Counted from the first letter of the stretch, positions 26,132 through 36,161 are shown. The stretch: DNA of 64,000 nucleotides from Sphingorhabdus sp. (GCA_028279555.1 JANQNO010000008.1:248001-312000); one strand, 5' to 3'. Made by a program: numbers and translations. Notes: generated by a model from the letters alone, not told the origin.

Positions 26132-26662
26132 ATGTCCGTCTGCTTGAGACCCCTTGCAGCCTCGATGCTAGTAGCCATTGCCCCCTTTATCGGCGGCGCT
26201 GCGGCCCCTTCATGCATGCTGTGCAGCGAAGATGAAACGGCAAAAAATCAGGCCGAAAGGGCAGGCAAGCCGCTGAAAATCTCGGTTACATCGAAACTGA
26301 ATTTCAGCCGCCTGGCGTTGACCGGCCAGGGCAGCGCGCAGGTCGCCGTTGATCCGGAAAGCGGGATGCGCAACATCAACGGCGAGATTATCGGGCTCGG
26401 CGGTTATCCTGCTGCTGCAGAGGTTTTGCTGATCGGCGAAGCCGGGCGCAATGTGCGCATCGACTTACCGTCCAAAATCAGCATGCACTCTTCGACCGGA
26501 GGGGCAATCTCGATTGTCGATATCCGCACCACGCTAGGTCCATCTCCGAAACTGGACAGCAATGGTCAGCTAAAATTTTCCTTTGGCGGCCGTCTGCAAT
26601 TGAGCGGCAATATAGCAGGCACCTTCCGAGGCCGGATCCCGATCACCGCCAATTATGAGTGA
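26132..26662 (+). CDS. Exported DUF4402-family protein
   Basis: The 176-residue precursor has a signal peptide (LAASMLVAIAPFIGGAAA). The mature domain is beta-rich, with FSRLALTGQGSAQVAVDP near its start and FGGRLQLSGNIAGTFRGRIPITANYE at its end, the pattern of DUF4402 (a pilin- or surface-like beta domain that often ends in the motif tolerating GxYxGxxxITVxY). Its function is unknown, with surface or fimbrial roles usually guessed. A CMLC dithiol motif sits just after the signal. The ATG at 26132 is chosen because the upstream open frame has no signal peptide. It is convergent with holA (2 bp gap). Confidence 0.75.
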   Translation: MSVCLRPLAASMLVAIAPFIGGAAAPSCMLCSEDETAKNQAERAGKPLKISVTSKLNFSRLALTGQGSAQVAVDPESGMRNINGEIIGLGGYPAAAEVLLIGEAGRNVRIDLPSKISMHSSTGGAISIVDIRTTLGPSPKLDSNGQLKFSFGGRLQLSGNIAGTFRGRIPITANYE

Positions 26663-26664
26663 GC

Positions 26665-27702
26665 CTAGCGAGCCCGCGCAGCGGCGCGGGCGATCCGCGT
26701 CAGTTCCTCCTCCAGTATCACGCCGCCAAGCTCGGCCTTGACCTGCATCAAACGCTTCTCGGTTTCAAGGATATGACCATTCAGCCGGGCAAGCCGCGCT
26801 GATGGCCAGCGCATCAGCTGCGTCTTTATGGCGGGCTTCTCTTTCCAGAAGATCGCAGGAGAATTCACCACATTGTCGGGGGACTGGCCAGCATCCACCT
26901 TGCCGCGCAGCCCCATGAGCATGGCGATGCGCCGCTGCAAGGCGCGGATAATGCGAATGGCGTCGATTCCGGTCTGGCGCACGCTGGCAAGCTCGCTGCC
27001 CAGCATACGCATATCGCCGCCGAGCACGCGGTTTACCAGCATGCCGATATTTTCCTCGTCATTTTCGGCACAAAGCGCTTCAAAATCCTCCGGCTCCACG
27101 GTCTTTGCATTGCCCGATGCGGCATCGTAATAGAGAGCGAGCTTTTCAATCTCGATGGCTGCGAGCCGGCGATCTTGCCCGGTGGCCTGCGCGATCCGCA
27201 TCGCCATCGAACGATCAATGCTGAGGCCTGCCTCCTGCGCCATCCGCGCCACCAGCGGTGCCATTTTACCTTCGTCGGGCACATAGCAGATATGCGTCAG
27301 CGCGCGCGGGTGGCTTTCCGCCAGCTTGCGAATTTTGCTCGTTTTTTTAAGATCTCCTGCGCTGGCAATGACAGGATTTCCGTCTCGTTCCTGCGCAAGC
27401 AGATTCTCGATTGCCTCCAAACCCTCTTCCCGGCGAATGGTCAGGCGGATAAAGCGCGCGCCGCCAAAAAGCGACAATGATCCTGCTTCGTCCGCCAGCA
27501 GAGCCGGATCCTTGCGCAGCTGATCGCTGTCGATATCGATCCGTTCTGCATCCTCGGCGAAGGAAGAGCACATTTTTGCAGCAATCTCAGCAACGGCGGA
27601 CTCGTCTGGTCCGAACACCAGGAATAACCGGATATCGGCCCGTGCCTCCGCGCTGCCAATAAATTCGGCCTCGGATAGTTTGCGCGGGGCCCGCCCGCTC
27701 AT
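26665..27702 (-). CDS. holA: DNA polymerase III, delta subunit
   Basis: The 345-residue protein matches the clamp-loader delta subunit: LVFGPDESAVAEIAAKM near the start, LADEAGSLSLFGGARFIRLTI, and the helical collar region with RRIAMLMGLRGKVDAG. Delta opens the beta clamp. The start overlaps the lptE stop by 4 nt, and the genes leuS-lptE-holA form a tightly packed operon widely conserved in proteobacteria, which supports the call. It lacks the nucleotide-binding Walker A, as expected for delta. Confidence 0.9.
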   Translation of the reverse strand: MSGRAPRKLSEAEFIGSAEARADIRLFLVFGPDESAVAEIAAKMCSSFAEDAERIDIDSDQLRKDPALLADEAGSLSLFGGARFIRLTIRREEGLEAIENLLAQERDGNPVIASAGDLKKTSKIRKLAESHPRALTHICYVPDEGKMAPLVARMAQEAGLSIDRSMAMRIAQATGQDRRLAAIEIEKLALYYDAASGNAKTVEPEDFEALCAENDEENIGMLVNRVLGGDMRMLGSELASVRQTGIDAIRIIRALQRRIAMLMGLRGKVDAGQSPDNVVNSPAIFWKEKPAIKTQLMRWPSARLARLNGHILETEKRLMQVKAELGGVILEEELTRIARAAARAR

Positions 27703-28202
27703 CGGGCAGCTTCGCCGCGTGCCTGGCCGGCAAAAAGCGAAAGCCGCGCGACGATCTGATCGGCCACTTCCCTGCTCAGATTTTCAAGCGCGGTATTTTC
27801 AGCTGCAATGGTCGCATATTCGCTCGACACAACATCAATTCCTGCATCGGAGCCGGCTGTCGCATCGAGCACAATCTTGCCCGATGCCAGGTCGACGAGC
27901 TGATAACGCGCGCGCAAGGTCCGCCTTTCGCGCGTAACCGTATCGTCTGCCCGCACGCCGAACCCTTCGATATTGTCGTCCAGCTTTACCTTCAGGGCGT
28001 ATCGCGTTTCGCCTGCTCCCGCTGCCTCCAGCCGGTCATTGAGCGCGTTGCGCATCAGCCATCCGGCACGCCCCTCTATAGGGTCCACCGAAACACCGCG
28101 CAGCAGGCTCGCCACCGCACCCTGTTGGCCGCCGGAATAGAGAGGTTGCAAGCCGCATGACGCGAGCAGCGGCAGCAACAAAAGGGCAACAAATTGTCTC
28201 AT
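27699..28202 (-). CDS. lptE: LPS-assembly lipoprotein LptE
   Basis: The 167-residue precursor has a short signal and lipobox (LLPLLASC) followed by GLQPLYSGG, the usual mature N-terminus of LptE. The rest alternates beta strands with a C-terminal helix ([22 protein letters not shown]). LptE plugs the LptD barrel and completes the outer-membrane LPS translocon. It overlaps leuS upstream and holA downstream by 4 nt each, the conserved leuS-lptE-holA order. Confidence 0.9.
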   Translation of the reverse strand: MRQFVALLLLPLLASCGLQPLYSGGQQGAVASLLRGVSVDPIEGRAGWLMRNALNDRLEAAGAGETRYALKVKLDDNIEGFGVRADDTVTRERRTLRARYQLVDLASGKIVLDATAGSDAGIDVVSSEYATIAAENTALENLSREVADQIVARLSLFAGQARGEAAR

Positions 28203-30733
28203 ATTACGATATTCACCAGCCGGTCGGGCACAACAATCACCTTGCGGATTTCCGCTCCATCGATGTTACGCTGCACCTTTTCCGAAGCGAGCGCAAGCGC
28301 CTCCAGCTCGTCCTTGGGCAACCCCTTGGCGGCGGTAACGGTATCGCGCAACTTGCCTTTGACCTGCACTGCGATGGTCACTTCATCCTCGATCAGCAGG
28401 CTTTCATCGACTTGTGGCCATCGCTCATTAGCGACAAGCCCACCCGGGCTCGGAGCGATTGCCCAGGCTTCTTCTGCAATATGCGGCATCATCGGGGCAA
28501 CAAGCAACCTCAGTACATGTATGGCCTGTGATCGACTTGCCGAGAATGATGCTTTTTCGATTGCATTCGTCAGGTCGTAAATGGCTGCTACTGCTTTATT
28601 GAAAGCCAGTGCCTCGATATGCTCGGAGACACTCGCAATCGTCTGGTGCAACTTGCGGTCCAAAGCCCGGTCAACCTCTGCATCCGCGCCGGCACCGCCA
28701 GCACCTATCTGTCCAAACAGTCGCCACAGCCTTTGCACAAAGCGCCAGCAGCCCTCGATTCCTGCCTCCGACCATTCGAGATCGCGCTCGGGCGGGCTAT
28801 CCGACAGCATGAACCAGCGCACCGCATCGGCACCATACTGATCGACAATGTCATCTGGATCGACGACATTCTTTTTCGATTTCGACATTTTCTCGACGCG
28901 GCCTGCGGTGGCAGGCGTATCGTCGGCAATGACAATCCAGTCGGCACCATTCTTTTTCACTTCGTCCGGGGTCAGCCAACTGCCATCGCCATGTTTGAAC
29001 GTCTGATGCGTCACCATCCCCTGCGTGAACAGGCTTGCAAATGGCTCCTTCACATCGAGCATGCCAATCCGGGTCAGCGCCCGCGTCCAGAAGCGCGCGT
29101 AGAGCAGGTGCAAAATTGCGTGCTCCACGCCGCCGATATACTGACCCACCGGCAGCCATTTGGCGATAACATCCGGGTCGAAGGGCCTATCCTCCGGCTG
29201 GCTCGCAAAGCGCAGGAAATACCAGCTCGAGTTGACGAATGTATCGAGCGTATCGGTTTCGCGCACTGCCGGTTTGCCGCTGATAGGACAGGTGACATGT
29301 TTCCATGTCGGATGGCGGTCAAGCGGGTTGCCCGGCGCACTGAAATCGATATCCTCGGGCAGTGCAACCGGCAGCTGGTCCTCGGGCACCGCTACCGGGC
29401 CATAGTCCGGGCTATGGATGATCGGGATCGGCGTGCCCCAATAGCGTTGCCGCGAAACACCCCAGTCGCGCAGGCGATACTGCACCTGTCCTTCGCCCCA
29501 GCCCTCCTCTTCGGCGCGCGCAATGATCGCCGCCTTTGCTTCTTCGACGGCCAGCCCGTCAAATTCGCCGCTATTGACGAGCACGCCGTCGCCTGGTTCT
29601 GCTTCACCATCGAAAGGCTTGCAGGCATCGGCGGCGTCCTGTGCCACGACGCGGATGATCGGCAGGTCATATTTGCTGGCAAAATCAAAATCGCGTTGGT
29701 CATGACCGGGAACGCCCATGACCGCGCCCGTGCCGTAATCCATGAGCACGAAATTGGCGATATAGACCGGCAGCTGTTTGCCAGGGTCAAACGGATGCTG
29801 CGCGGTCAGCCCGGTATCAAAGCCCAGCTTTTCCGCTGTTTCGAGCTCGGCAGCCGTCGTGCCGCCAGCCTTGCATTGTTTCACGAAAGCCGCCGCTTTT
29901 TCGTCTGCCTCCGCCGCAGCCTGCGCAATTGGATGATCGGCTGCGACCGCCATGAAGCTCGCGCCGAAAATAGTATCCGGGCGGGTCGAAAAGACCTCGA
30001 TCGTTTCGCCATTGGACAGGCCAAAGCGAAGAAGCCCGCCTTGCGATTTCCCGATCCAGTTTTCTTGCATCAGCCGGACCTTGTCGGGCCATTTGTCCAG
30101 GCTGCCGAGCCCGTCCAGAAGCTCGTCGGCAAAATCGGTGATCTTCAGGAACCATTGCGACAATTTGCGCCGTTCGACTTCGGCACCGCTGCGCCAGCCC
30201 TTGCCATCGATCACCTGCTCATTGGCAAGCACCGTCATGTCGACCGGATCCCAATTGACCTCGCTTTCCTTGCGGTAGACCAGCCCGGCCTCGAACAGCT
30301 TCAGGAAAAGCGCCTGCTCATGCCCGTAATATTCCGGCTCGCAGGTCGCGAATTCGCGGTTCCAATCGAGCGCGAAGCCGAGCCGCTTGAGCTGCGCCCG
30401 CATGTTTTCGATATTCTCGCGAGTCCAGCTACCTGGATGGACGCCCTTTTCCATCGCGGCGTTTTCTGCGGGCATGCCAAAAGCGTCCCAGCCCATCGGA
30501 TGTAGAACTTCATGCCCTTGCATCTTGCGGTAGCGTGCCAGAACATCACCCATCGTATAGTTGCGGACATGGCCGATATGGATGCGACCCGACGGATAGG
30601 GAAACATCTCCAGCACATAGGAGCGCGGCTTGTCGCTGGCATCATCGGCGACGAAAGTGCCCTGCTCTTCCCATATCTGTTGCCACCGCGTGTCGGCGAC
30701 ATGCGGGTTAAAACGCGTTGCTTCGCTCATCAC
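28199..30733 (-). CDS. leuS: Leucyl-tRNA synthetase
   Basis: The 844-residue class I synthetase has the HIGH signature in [17 protein letters not shown] and KMSKSKKN near residue 620. The CP1 editing domain lies between, including the threonine-rich [19 protein letters not shown] and the [16 protein letters not shown] segment. The length is normal and no frameshift is apparent. It charges tRNA-Leu and removes misactivated norvaline/isoleucine. The gene is second in the DUF3576-leuS-lptE-holA operon, 16 bp after the DUF3576 gene. Confidence 0.97.
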   Translation of the reverse strand: MMSEATRFNPHVADTRWQQIWEEQGTFVADDASDKPRSYVLEMFPYPSGRIHIGHVRNYTMGDVLARYRKMQGHEVLHPMGWDAFGMPAENAAMEKGVHPGSWTRENIENMRAQLKRLGFALDWNREFATCEPEYYGHEQALFLKLFEAGLVYRKESEVNWDPVDMTVLANEQVIDGKGWRSGAEVERRKLSQWFLKITDFADELLDGLGSLDKWPDKVRLMQENWIGKSQGGLLRFGLSNGETIEVFSTRPDTIFGASFMAVAADHPIAQAAAEADEKAAAFVKQCKAGGTTAAELETAEKLGFDTGLTAQHPFDPGKQLPVYIANFVLMDYGTGAVMGVPGHDQRDFDFASKYDLPIIRVVAQDAADACKPFDGEAEPGDGVLVNSGEFDGLAVEEAKAAIIARAEEEGWGEGQVQYRLRDWGVSRQRYWGTPIPIIHSPDYGPVAVPEDQLPVALPEDIDFSAPGNPLDRHPTWKHVTCPISGKPAVRETDTLDTFVNSSWYFLRFASQPEDRPFDPDVIAKWLPVGQYIGGVEHAILHLLYARFWTRALTRIGMLDVKEPFASLFTQGMVTHQTFKHGDGSWLTPDEVKKNGADWIVIADDTPATAGRVEKMSKSKKNVVDPDDIVDQYGADAVRWFMLSDSPPERDLEWSEAGIEGCWRFVQRLWRLFGQIGAGGAGADAEVDRALDRKLHQTIASVSEHIEALAFNKAVAAIYDLTNAIEKASFSASRSQAIHVLRLLVAPMMPHIAEEAWAIAPSPGGLVANERWPQVDESLLIEDEVTIAVQVKGKLRDTVTAAKGLPKDELEALALASEKVQRNIDGAEIRKVIVVPDRLVNIVI

Positions 30734-30749
30734 TATGCTTTCGCGAGAA

Positions 30750-31181
30750 TTACCCGGTAATTGCGTTACGCCGCAGATCGCGCGCCTTGGTCAGAATGAT
30801 CGCTTCCATCTTCTGAACCGTGGCCGCGCGCAGAGGCGCATCGACCCACTGGCCATTCCGTGCGACCTGCCGGGATCCGGCGACGCGCAAAGCATCGGCG
30901 CGGAGATCCTGATCGAGGATGGAAATCGTCAACTTGACCCGCTCCCCCGGGCTGTTCGGATTGACATACCAGTCGGTGACAATCACGCCGCCCGATGAAT
31001 CGGTCTGCAGGAGCGGCATGAAGGACAGCGTATCAAGGCTGGCGCGCCACAAATAGGCGTTGACGCCGATCGTGGTAACCTTGCTGGCGGCGATCTGCGC
31101 TTCGGGCCGGTCTCTGCCTCCGCATGCGCTGAGCGCAAGCGCCGTTCCAGCCATCATCAGCGCGATTGTTTTTGTCTTCAT
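30750..31181 (-). CDS. DUF3576 putative lipoprotein
   Basis: The ATG at 31181, with AAGGA 6 nt upstream, gives a 143-residue precursor with a lipobox (ALALSAC). The mature part matches DUF3576: [44 protein letters not shown]. Members are found next to leuS-lptE in alphaproteobacteria, so an envelope role connected to LPS or outer-membrane assembly is plausible but unproven. It is the first gene of that operon; the long spacer to the divergent unknown gene probably holds its promoter. Confidence 0.82.
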   Translation of the reverse strand: MKTKTIALMMAGTALALSACGGRDRPEAQIAASKVTTIGVNAYLWRASLDTLSFMPLLQTDSSGGVIVTDWYVNPNSPGERVKLTISILDQDLRADALRVAGSRQVARNGQWVDAPLRAATVQKMEAIILTKARDLRRNAITG

Positions 31182-31443
31182 TGCCTGTCCTTGATTCAAG
31201 TCACCGAAAATCGCAACCCTCTATATCGGCTTTGCTGGCGGGGGCAAGCTTTCACAATGCTGAACCGGACGTGGATGCCGCCTCCAAAATAGATGCAAAA
31301 ATGCCACCAATTGCTTCAATTTACCGCCGATTGTGTGGGTTTTGCCACAGATTCGTAAAATATGTTCAGTAACCGTTCAAATGCCTTGGGCGAACAGCCA
31401 AACGGGTCTACTAAAAAGTGCCTGGATTCGAAATAGAGTGAAG

Positions 31444-32208
31444 ATGGTGAAAACAGGGTCGAGAAACAGGGGTAAATTGGCAGTCGGAGCGTCGCTGGCG
31501 CTTGGTGCTGGTGTGCTTGGCCTTACTTCCCTTTTTGCACCTGCTTTCGCGGCAAAAATCGATGCGACACTGTCGCAGGCACCCATCGTCTTTTTCGAGC
31601 AGTTCACTCCGGCCGGCGTCGACAGTCGGCTCGCCGAAAAATTCGAAGAACGCAATAGCGCGATCAGTTCTTCCAACTTTCCTTTTACGCCTGCCGGTGC
31701 CAGCCAGCAGGGCCGCACGCTGACGGTTGCGGCACGCAGCCAACGTTCATCGAGCGGAAGCAACGCCATCTCGGTTCGCAATTCGATTACGGCTGTGGAA
31801 GCCGGCCAAGGGAAAAATCGTCTGAAGAAGATCGAGTTCCGCTTGACCTCTGCGAAGGGCTGGCAGGGCTTCAACCTCGTTCCCGATCGCCGCGCGGCTG
31901 TAAAAGCGCCTTTGATTACTGATCTGGGCAAGAGCAGCTTCCGTCTCGACAAGGGGCCGAAGAACAAGCCCAGCCGTTTCCAGCCTGATATTGCTGTCGA
32001 CAAGGATCGCAGCGCAACGCCAGCCGCCCGCGGTAATGCAGCGCCGGATGACTACAAGCTCGATGTCGGCGGCAGCTTCAGGATTTCCAAGAAAGTCGAT
32101 GTGACCGCCGGGGTTCGCTATAAGAGCGAGCGTGATCGTATCGCGCCGGTGAGCGATGACAGGCAGGATAGCGAGGCTGTCTATATCGGCACGAAGATCC
32201 GCTTCTGA
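31444..32208 (+). CDS. Exported protein of unknown function, possible outer-membrane barrel
   Basis: I do not recognise a family. Translation from the ATG at 31444 gives 254 residues with a clear signal peptide (LAVGASLALGAGVLGLTSLFAPAFA). A Ser/Arg-rich middle follows, and the C-terminus has alternating polar/hydrophobic strands (YKLDVGGSFRISKKVDVTAGVRYKSERD, EAVYIGTKIRF) ending in phenylalanine, like an outer-membrane beta hairpin. The similar ending of small sphingomonad surface proteins supports an envelope location. The frame is open from 31333, but that part is neither signal-like nor preceded by a ribosome site. It is convergent with the ThiE/TenI-like gene. Confidence 0.65.
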   Translation: MVKTGSRNRGKLAVGASLALGAGVLGLTSLFAPAFAAKIDATLSQAPIVFFEQFTPAGVDSRLAEKFEERNSAISSSNFPFTPAGASQQGRTLTVAARSQRSSSGSNAISVRNSITAVEAGQGKNRLKKIEFRLTSAKGWQGFNLVPDRRAAVKAPLITDLGKSSFRLDKGPKNKPSRFQPDIAVDKDRSATPAARGNAAPDDYKLDVGGSFRISKKVDVTAGVRYKSERDRIAPVSDDRQDSEAVYIGTKIRF

Positions 32209-32236
32209 TCTGCTGCGTTCCCGCTAACCATAGCTG

Positions 32237-32797
32237 CTATTTTCTAGAGAAAGCGCTGATCGCGGCCCAGCCGTGAGTTCGGCGTCGGCCAAGCATTTGC
32301 GCGCGCGCGCGGTTCATTCCCCCCAGCGCAACCACCTTTGATCGTGACATATGGGCAAGCCGGCCAAACTGCATGGGTCCAAGCGGTCGCTCCCCGGCGT
32401 GGGACGTAGTAGCGTGAAGCGGCGATAAGAGCTGTATGTCTGCGCCAGTCTGGTTGGCCTGCCCTATCTCAGCTGCATTGTGCACCGGCATGCTGACCAG
32501 AAACCCGGTCTGGCCTTTCACCTTGCGCTGGCGATCATGAACACCATCTGCATGCCACCGCATCGCAGTGGCGCGGTCACCCGACAGGAGCAAACAATGG
32601 CCGCGCTGACGACAAACCCGGCGCAGCGCCGCAAACACCTTCCTCCGCGCGCCAGGATTGAGCGAATAGTGCCGGAAGATCACGCCCGAGCCGCGCGGGA
32701 GCCGCCTCACTATTGCGGCCAGATCGCCGCCTAGCCTTTCGTCCGTCATCAGCCAAATGCGCGGCAGGCCCAATTTTGCATGCTGGTATGTCGGCAT
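32237..32797 (-). CDS. Thiamine-phosphate-synthase-like (ThiE/TenI) protein
   Basis: The 186-residue protein from the ATG at 32797 begins LPRIWLMTDERLGGDL, the first strand of ThiE/TenI proteins. It ends with VVALGGMNRARAQML, the conserved VxALGG phosphate-binding loop. The middle contains LLSGDRATAMRWHADGVH, matching the family's ND..A...GADGVHLG segment but without the usual ND and with H-D-R instead of LGQ. That deviation argues for a TenI-like or altered-function member and not a certain thiamine phosphate synthase. Only 23 bp separate its start from that of divergent yggS. Confidence 0.7.
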   Translation of the reverse strand: MPTYQHAKLGLPRIWLMTDERLGGDLAAIVRRLPRGSGVIFRHYSLNPGARRKVFAALRRVCRQRGHCLLLSGDRATAMRWHADGVHDRQRKVKGQTGFLVSMPVHNAAEIGQANQTGADIQLLSPLHATTSHAGERPLGPMQFGRLAHMSRSKVVALGGMNRARAQMLGRRRTHGWAAISAFSRK

Positions 32798-32821
32798 CGC
32801 CTTGCCTATAGGCGCATGCCA
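32797..32821. promoter_or_regulatory. Divergent start region of thiE-like and yggS genes with TATA palindrome
   Basis: The perfect palindrome GCCTATAGGC (32804-32813) lies at the centre of the 23 bp between two divergent ATGs. Read on either strand it contains TATAGG, a plausible -10 positioned so that transcription would start at or within a few bases of each ATG. No clear -35 is seen on either side and no ribosome site precedes yggS, so both mRNAs may be leaderless. Confidence 0.4.
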
Positions 32822-33492
32822 TGCAGGATGCGAATCCCGAAAGCCCGCTCGAAGCGGTTGCGGCCAAAATTGCACGCGCAGCAAAGATTGCCCAGCGTGA
32901 AGGCAATGATATTGAATTGATCGCCGTTTCGAAAACGCGCACGCCGGATGAAATAGCGCCACTTCTAAGAGCGGGACATCGCCTTTTCGGAGAGAACCGT
33001 GTTCAAGAGGCCGCAGCCAAATGGCCAGAACTGAAGGCCGCCTATCCTGACACCACGCTCCATCTCATCGGGCAGCTACAATCAAACAAGGCAGCAGATG
33101 CCGTGCAGATTTTCGATTGCATTCATTCGGTGGATCGCATCTCGCTTATCAAGGCGCTCGGCAAAGCCATGCGGCAAGCCGGCAAAAACCTGCCCTGTTT
33201 CTTGCAGGTTAACATCGGCGCAGAAGAACAGAAGGGCGGATGCACTATTGATGACATTGCGAAGCTGCTGGAGGCCGCGAACAGCCGCGACATCAGTATA
33301 ATCGGTCTGATGTGCCTTCCACCAGCCGGGGTCGAGCCTGCGCCTTATTTTGCCTTGCTCGCAGAGCTGGCCGCGCGGCATGGACTTGAAAATTTGTCGA
33401 TGGGCATGTCAGGCGATTTTGAAACGGCGATTATGCTGGGTGCTACCCATATTCGCGTCGGCACGGCGCTCTTTGGCCCGCGCAAAGACTGA
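32821..33492 (+). CDS. yggS: YggS-family pyridoxal-phosphate homeostasis protein
   Basis: The 223-residue PLP-binding barrel has the cofactor lysine Lys38 in LIAVSKTRTPDE, FGENRVQEAAAKWPEL, LHLIGQLQSNKA and the closing LSMGMSGDFETAIMLGATHIRVGTALFG. YggS/PLPBP proteins balance the PLP pool and affect amino-acid metabolism without known catalysis. The length is typical. It has no clear Shine-Dalgarno. It is divergent from the ThiE/TenI-like gene and convergent with the antiporter gene. Confidence 0.94.
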   Translation: MQDANPESPLEAVAAKIARAAKIAQREGNDIELIAVSKTRTPDEIAPLLRAGHRLFGENRVQEAAAKWPELKAAYPDTTLHLIGQLQSNKAADAVQIFDCIHSVDRISLIKALGKAMRQAGKNLPCFLQVNIGAEEQKGGCTIDDIAKLLEAANSRDISIIGLMCLPPAGVEPAPYFALLAELAARHGLENLSMGMSGDFETAIMLGATHIRVGTALFGPRKD

Positions 33493-33505
33493 CGGCCCCG
33501 ACCGC

Positions 33506-35353
33506 TCAACCCTCCTTTTGATCATTCTTCGCCGGCTTGGCTTCCCGGGCCGCCTTGCGCTCTTCAGGTGAATCCGGTCGAACAAAACTGATTACCAAAT
33601 CTTCCGGTTCTACCGGCGGCTGGGTATCAGTGGTAAAAAGCAGGAGCCGCTTGTCGGCTTTGAGGATCGCCACGGCTTCTTCGTCCTCATCGAGATTGGC
33701 CAGGAATTCTTTCCAGCCGAATTTTTCGGTAATGTTGGTGCAGCTGAAAACCCAACCATCGCGAACAAGCGCTTCCAGTTCGTCCAGGTGACGGCCCGAT
33801 TGAAGCAATACCCGGGCACGACCCCTGTAGCGCGTGTCGTCAGCATCGCCGGCAATAATGGTGATCTGCTCGAACCCCATTTCGGGGCCCAGATCGCTGG
33901 CAATCAAGCGGTTTTCGGCATCATTGTCGGCTGCAGCGACGATATGCTGAAAGCTGCCCATATCGATATCTTGGCCATGCGCCTCTTCGACAACGTCACC
34001 ATAATAGGATTGCAGCTCGGCACTTTTGGCCAATCTGAGCGCAGTGCGGTTTTGGTCTGCAACCGTCACATCGATGCCTTGCTTCTTCAGCGTCTGGGCA
34101 AGCGCAACGCTGAACCGGTTGGCCCCTGCAATCAGGACAGACCGGCCGGGGCCCTGATCGATATCAAGCCATTTGGCAACTCTGGGCGCAGAAAATCCAT
34201 GCGCAATAATCGTGACGATCACGACTGCGAAAACGAGTGGTATCAGCGCATCTGCACCCTCATAGCCCAAATCGACCAGGCGGATTGCAAAGAGAGAAGT
34301 TACCGCAATCGCGACTACGCCGCGCGGGGCAATCCAGGCAATAAACAGCCGTTCGCGCCACGGGATTTTAGTGAAAAGCAGGCTGATCAATACTGTCAGC
34401 GGGCGAACAACGAAGAGCAGCAGGATCAGGAATATCAGGAAGCGACCCTGGAAATTCTGGATCGTTTCCCAATCGAGCGTGGCCGCAAGCAGAATAAACA
34501 CGCCCGAGATCAACAGGACCGTCAGGTCCTCCTTGAACCGGCGAAGCGCCTTGGACGAGAAGGTCGGCCTGTTCGCCATGACGAGGCCCATGACAGTAAC
34601 CGTGACCAGACCGGATTCATGCATGATCAGGTCGGCACCGACAAAGCCAGCGATGACCGTGATAAAGAGTATCGGCGCTTTTAAAAACTCTGGCACCAAT
34701 CCGCGCGGGAATAGCCAGGTGAGCCCCCATCCGAGAATCGCGCCTATCATGCCTGCAAGATAGGTCGCACCCAAAACATTGAAGGCGACCTCGGCAACAT
34801 CGACATTGCCGTGCGTCTGGCCATACTGAATCGCGGCAAATATCCCGACGGCCAAGAGCGCGCCGATGGGATCGTTGACGATCCCCTCCCATTTCAGGAT
34901 ATCCCGGACGCGGTTTCCCACACGCAGGCTGCGCAGCATCGGGCCTATCACCGTCGGTCCGGTGACGACCAGAATGCCGCCAAATAACGCCGAAACGCCA
35001 AGCGTCAGCCCAGCGCCATAATGTAGCGCCGCCGTGCCAAGCGCCCAGCCAATGGGAACGCCGAAAATGACCAGCCTCAAGACGCCGCTACCGGCATGGC
35101 GCAGATCCTTGAAATTCAGGCTTAGCCCGCCCTCGAACAGAATAACGGCCACCGCCAGCTTGACCATCGGCTCGAGCAGGTCACCGAAATCCTTTTCAGG
35201 ATTGATCAGCCCCAGAACCGGGCCTGCCAGAATTCCGGCAAGGAGCATTAAACCGATCGCCGGCTTGTTGATCCGCCAGGCAATCCACTGGGCCCCTATG
35301 CCCAACACGCCAATCAACGCTATTTTCAGGATGAGCGATTCGAGATCGAACAT
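33506..35353 (-). CDS. CPA-family Na+/H+ (or K+/H+) antiporter with RCK domain
   Basis: The 615-residue protein has about 12-13 membrane helices in the first 400 residues. The NhaP-like motifs are LAVAVILFEGGLSLNF, TGPTVIGPMLRSL and WEGIVNDPIGALLAVG, the last with the conserved ND ion-binding pair. A TrkA-N/RCK domain follows (about 405-520, VLIAGANRFSVALAQTLKKQG), and then a charged tail. It exchanges monovalent cations for protons at the inner membrane, probably gated by nucleotides or ions bound to the RCK domain. The ion preference cannot be read from the sequence. Confidence 0.88.
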   Translation of the reverse strand: MFDLESLILKIALIGVLGIGAQWIAWRINKPAIGLMLLAGILAGPVLGLINPEKDFGDLLEPMVKLAVAVILFEGGLSLNFKDLRHAGSGVLRLVIFGVPIGWALGTAALHYGAGLTLGVSALFGGILVVTGPTVIGPMLRSLRVGNRVRDILKWEGIVNDPIGALLAVGIFAAIQYGQTHGNVDVAEVAFNVLGATYLAGMIGAILGWGLTWLFPRGLVPEFLKAPILFITVIAGFVGADLIMHESGLVTVTVMGLVMANRPTFSSKALRRFKEDLTVLLISGVFILLAATLDWETIQNFQGRFLIFLILLLFVVRPLTVLISLLFTKIPWRERLFIAWIAPRGVVAIAVTSLFAIRLVDLGYEGADALIPLVFAVVIVTIIAHGFSAPRVAKWLDIDQGPGRSVLIAGANRFSVALAQTLKKQGIDVTVADQNRTALRLAKSAELQSYYGDVVEEAHGQDIDMGSFQHIVAAADNDAENRLIASDLGPEMGFEQITIIAGDADDTRYRGRARVLLQSGRHLDELEALVRDGWVFSCTNITEKFGWKEFLANLDEDEEAVAILKADKRLLLFTTDTQPPVEPEDLVISFVRPDSPEERKAAREAKPAKNDQKEG

Positions 35354-35385
35354 ATTGTTGTTATGCGCCTTTGATGATTGATTGG

Positions 35386-36072
35386 CTAGGCAGGTGTCAT
35401 GGCGGTAGACGCCACTGCAAATTTGGCGATCCGCGATCCTAGCGGCACAAGCGCCTCCGCTCCCGCTCCCAAACCGGCCGCTTCTATCACTGCTTCAACG
35501 TCCAACCCGCCGGTGAGCGCGCCGAAAGCCGGCAATATCAGCCGGTTGCCCGCACGCAGAAAACAGCGCCGCGAAACCAGTTTTCGCCGCACATGCATGC
35601 GTATCTTGGGATGAAAATGCCCGGAAATTTCAGGCCGATTGTCGCTGGAGCAAATGTTATGCCGCAGCATGATACCGTCAACTTCCATCTCCTTATGCAG
35701 GTGGCCGCCCCACCTTGCCTTGATTGCCGGATCATGGTTGCCGAGTATCCAATACCAGTCATACTCCCTTGTCATCTGTTTCAACCGCTCTGCTGCCTCG
35801 CCGCAAAGCCGCACCTCACCTCCGTCATCGTGAAAATTATCGCCCAGGCAGAATATTTTCCCGGCGCGGAGTTCCTTTGCTTTTTTCTGAAGCTCGGTCA
35901 GCGTAGCATTGCTGTCATAGGGTGGCAGCATCTGACCGCTGGTCATCGCATAGCTCGATGCCTTCTCCAGATGCAGATCGGCCACGAGCAGGGCGTTTTG
36001 CGCCGGCCAAAATAGTGCGCTTTCGCCGGCTGTAGCAAAGGTGGTGCCGCCAAACCCGAACATATTACTCAT
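35386..36072 (-). CDS. pdeM: Ligase-associated DNA damage response metallophosphoesterase PdeM
   Basis: The 228-residue protein from the ATG at 36072 (MSNMFGF) is a calcineurin-like phosphoesterase: LLVADLHLEKASSYA (metal motif DxH), LGDNFHDDG, ILGNHDP (GNHD) and ISGHFHPK (GHxH). This matches PdeM, a nuclease encoded together with a ligase and Lhr-type helicase in a bacterial DNA repair cluster. The helicase partner is 2 kb away on the same strand (38079-40628), separated by trhO and a protease gene. The upstream open frame to 36423 has no supporting features. It is divergent from trhO with 89 bp between. Confidence 0.87.
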   Translation of the reverse strand: MSNMFGFGGTTFATAGESALFWPAQNALLVADLHLEKASSYAMTSGQMLPPYDSNATLTELQKKAKELRAGKIFCLGDNFHDDGGEVRLCGEAAERLKQMTREYDWYWILGNHDPAIKARWGGHLHKEMEVDGIMLRHNICSSDNRPEISGHFHPKIRMHVRRKLVSRRCFLRAGNRLILPAFGALTGGLDVEAVIEAAGLGAGAEALVPLGSRIAKFAVASTAMTPA

Positions 36073-36161
36073 GTGCCATCTATGCGGCGCTGGGACGGTT
36101 TCTGCAAGGAGCGTGACGGCGGCCTTTGCAAGCAGAACAGATTGGTATAATCGCGCGAGCG

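Noticed and set aside
28619-30505. 628-codon open frame on the plus strand
   Set aside because: It is the exact antisense shadow of leuS, with no domain, ribosome site or sensible composition; long antisense frames are common in GC-rich coding DNA.
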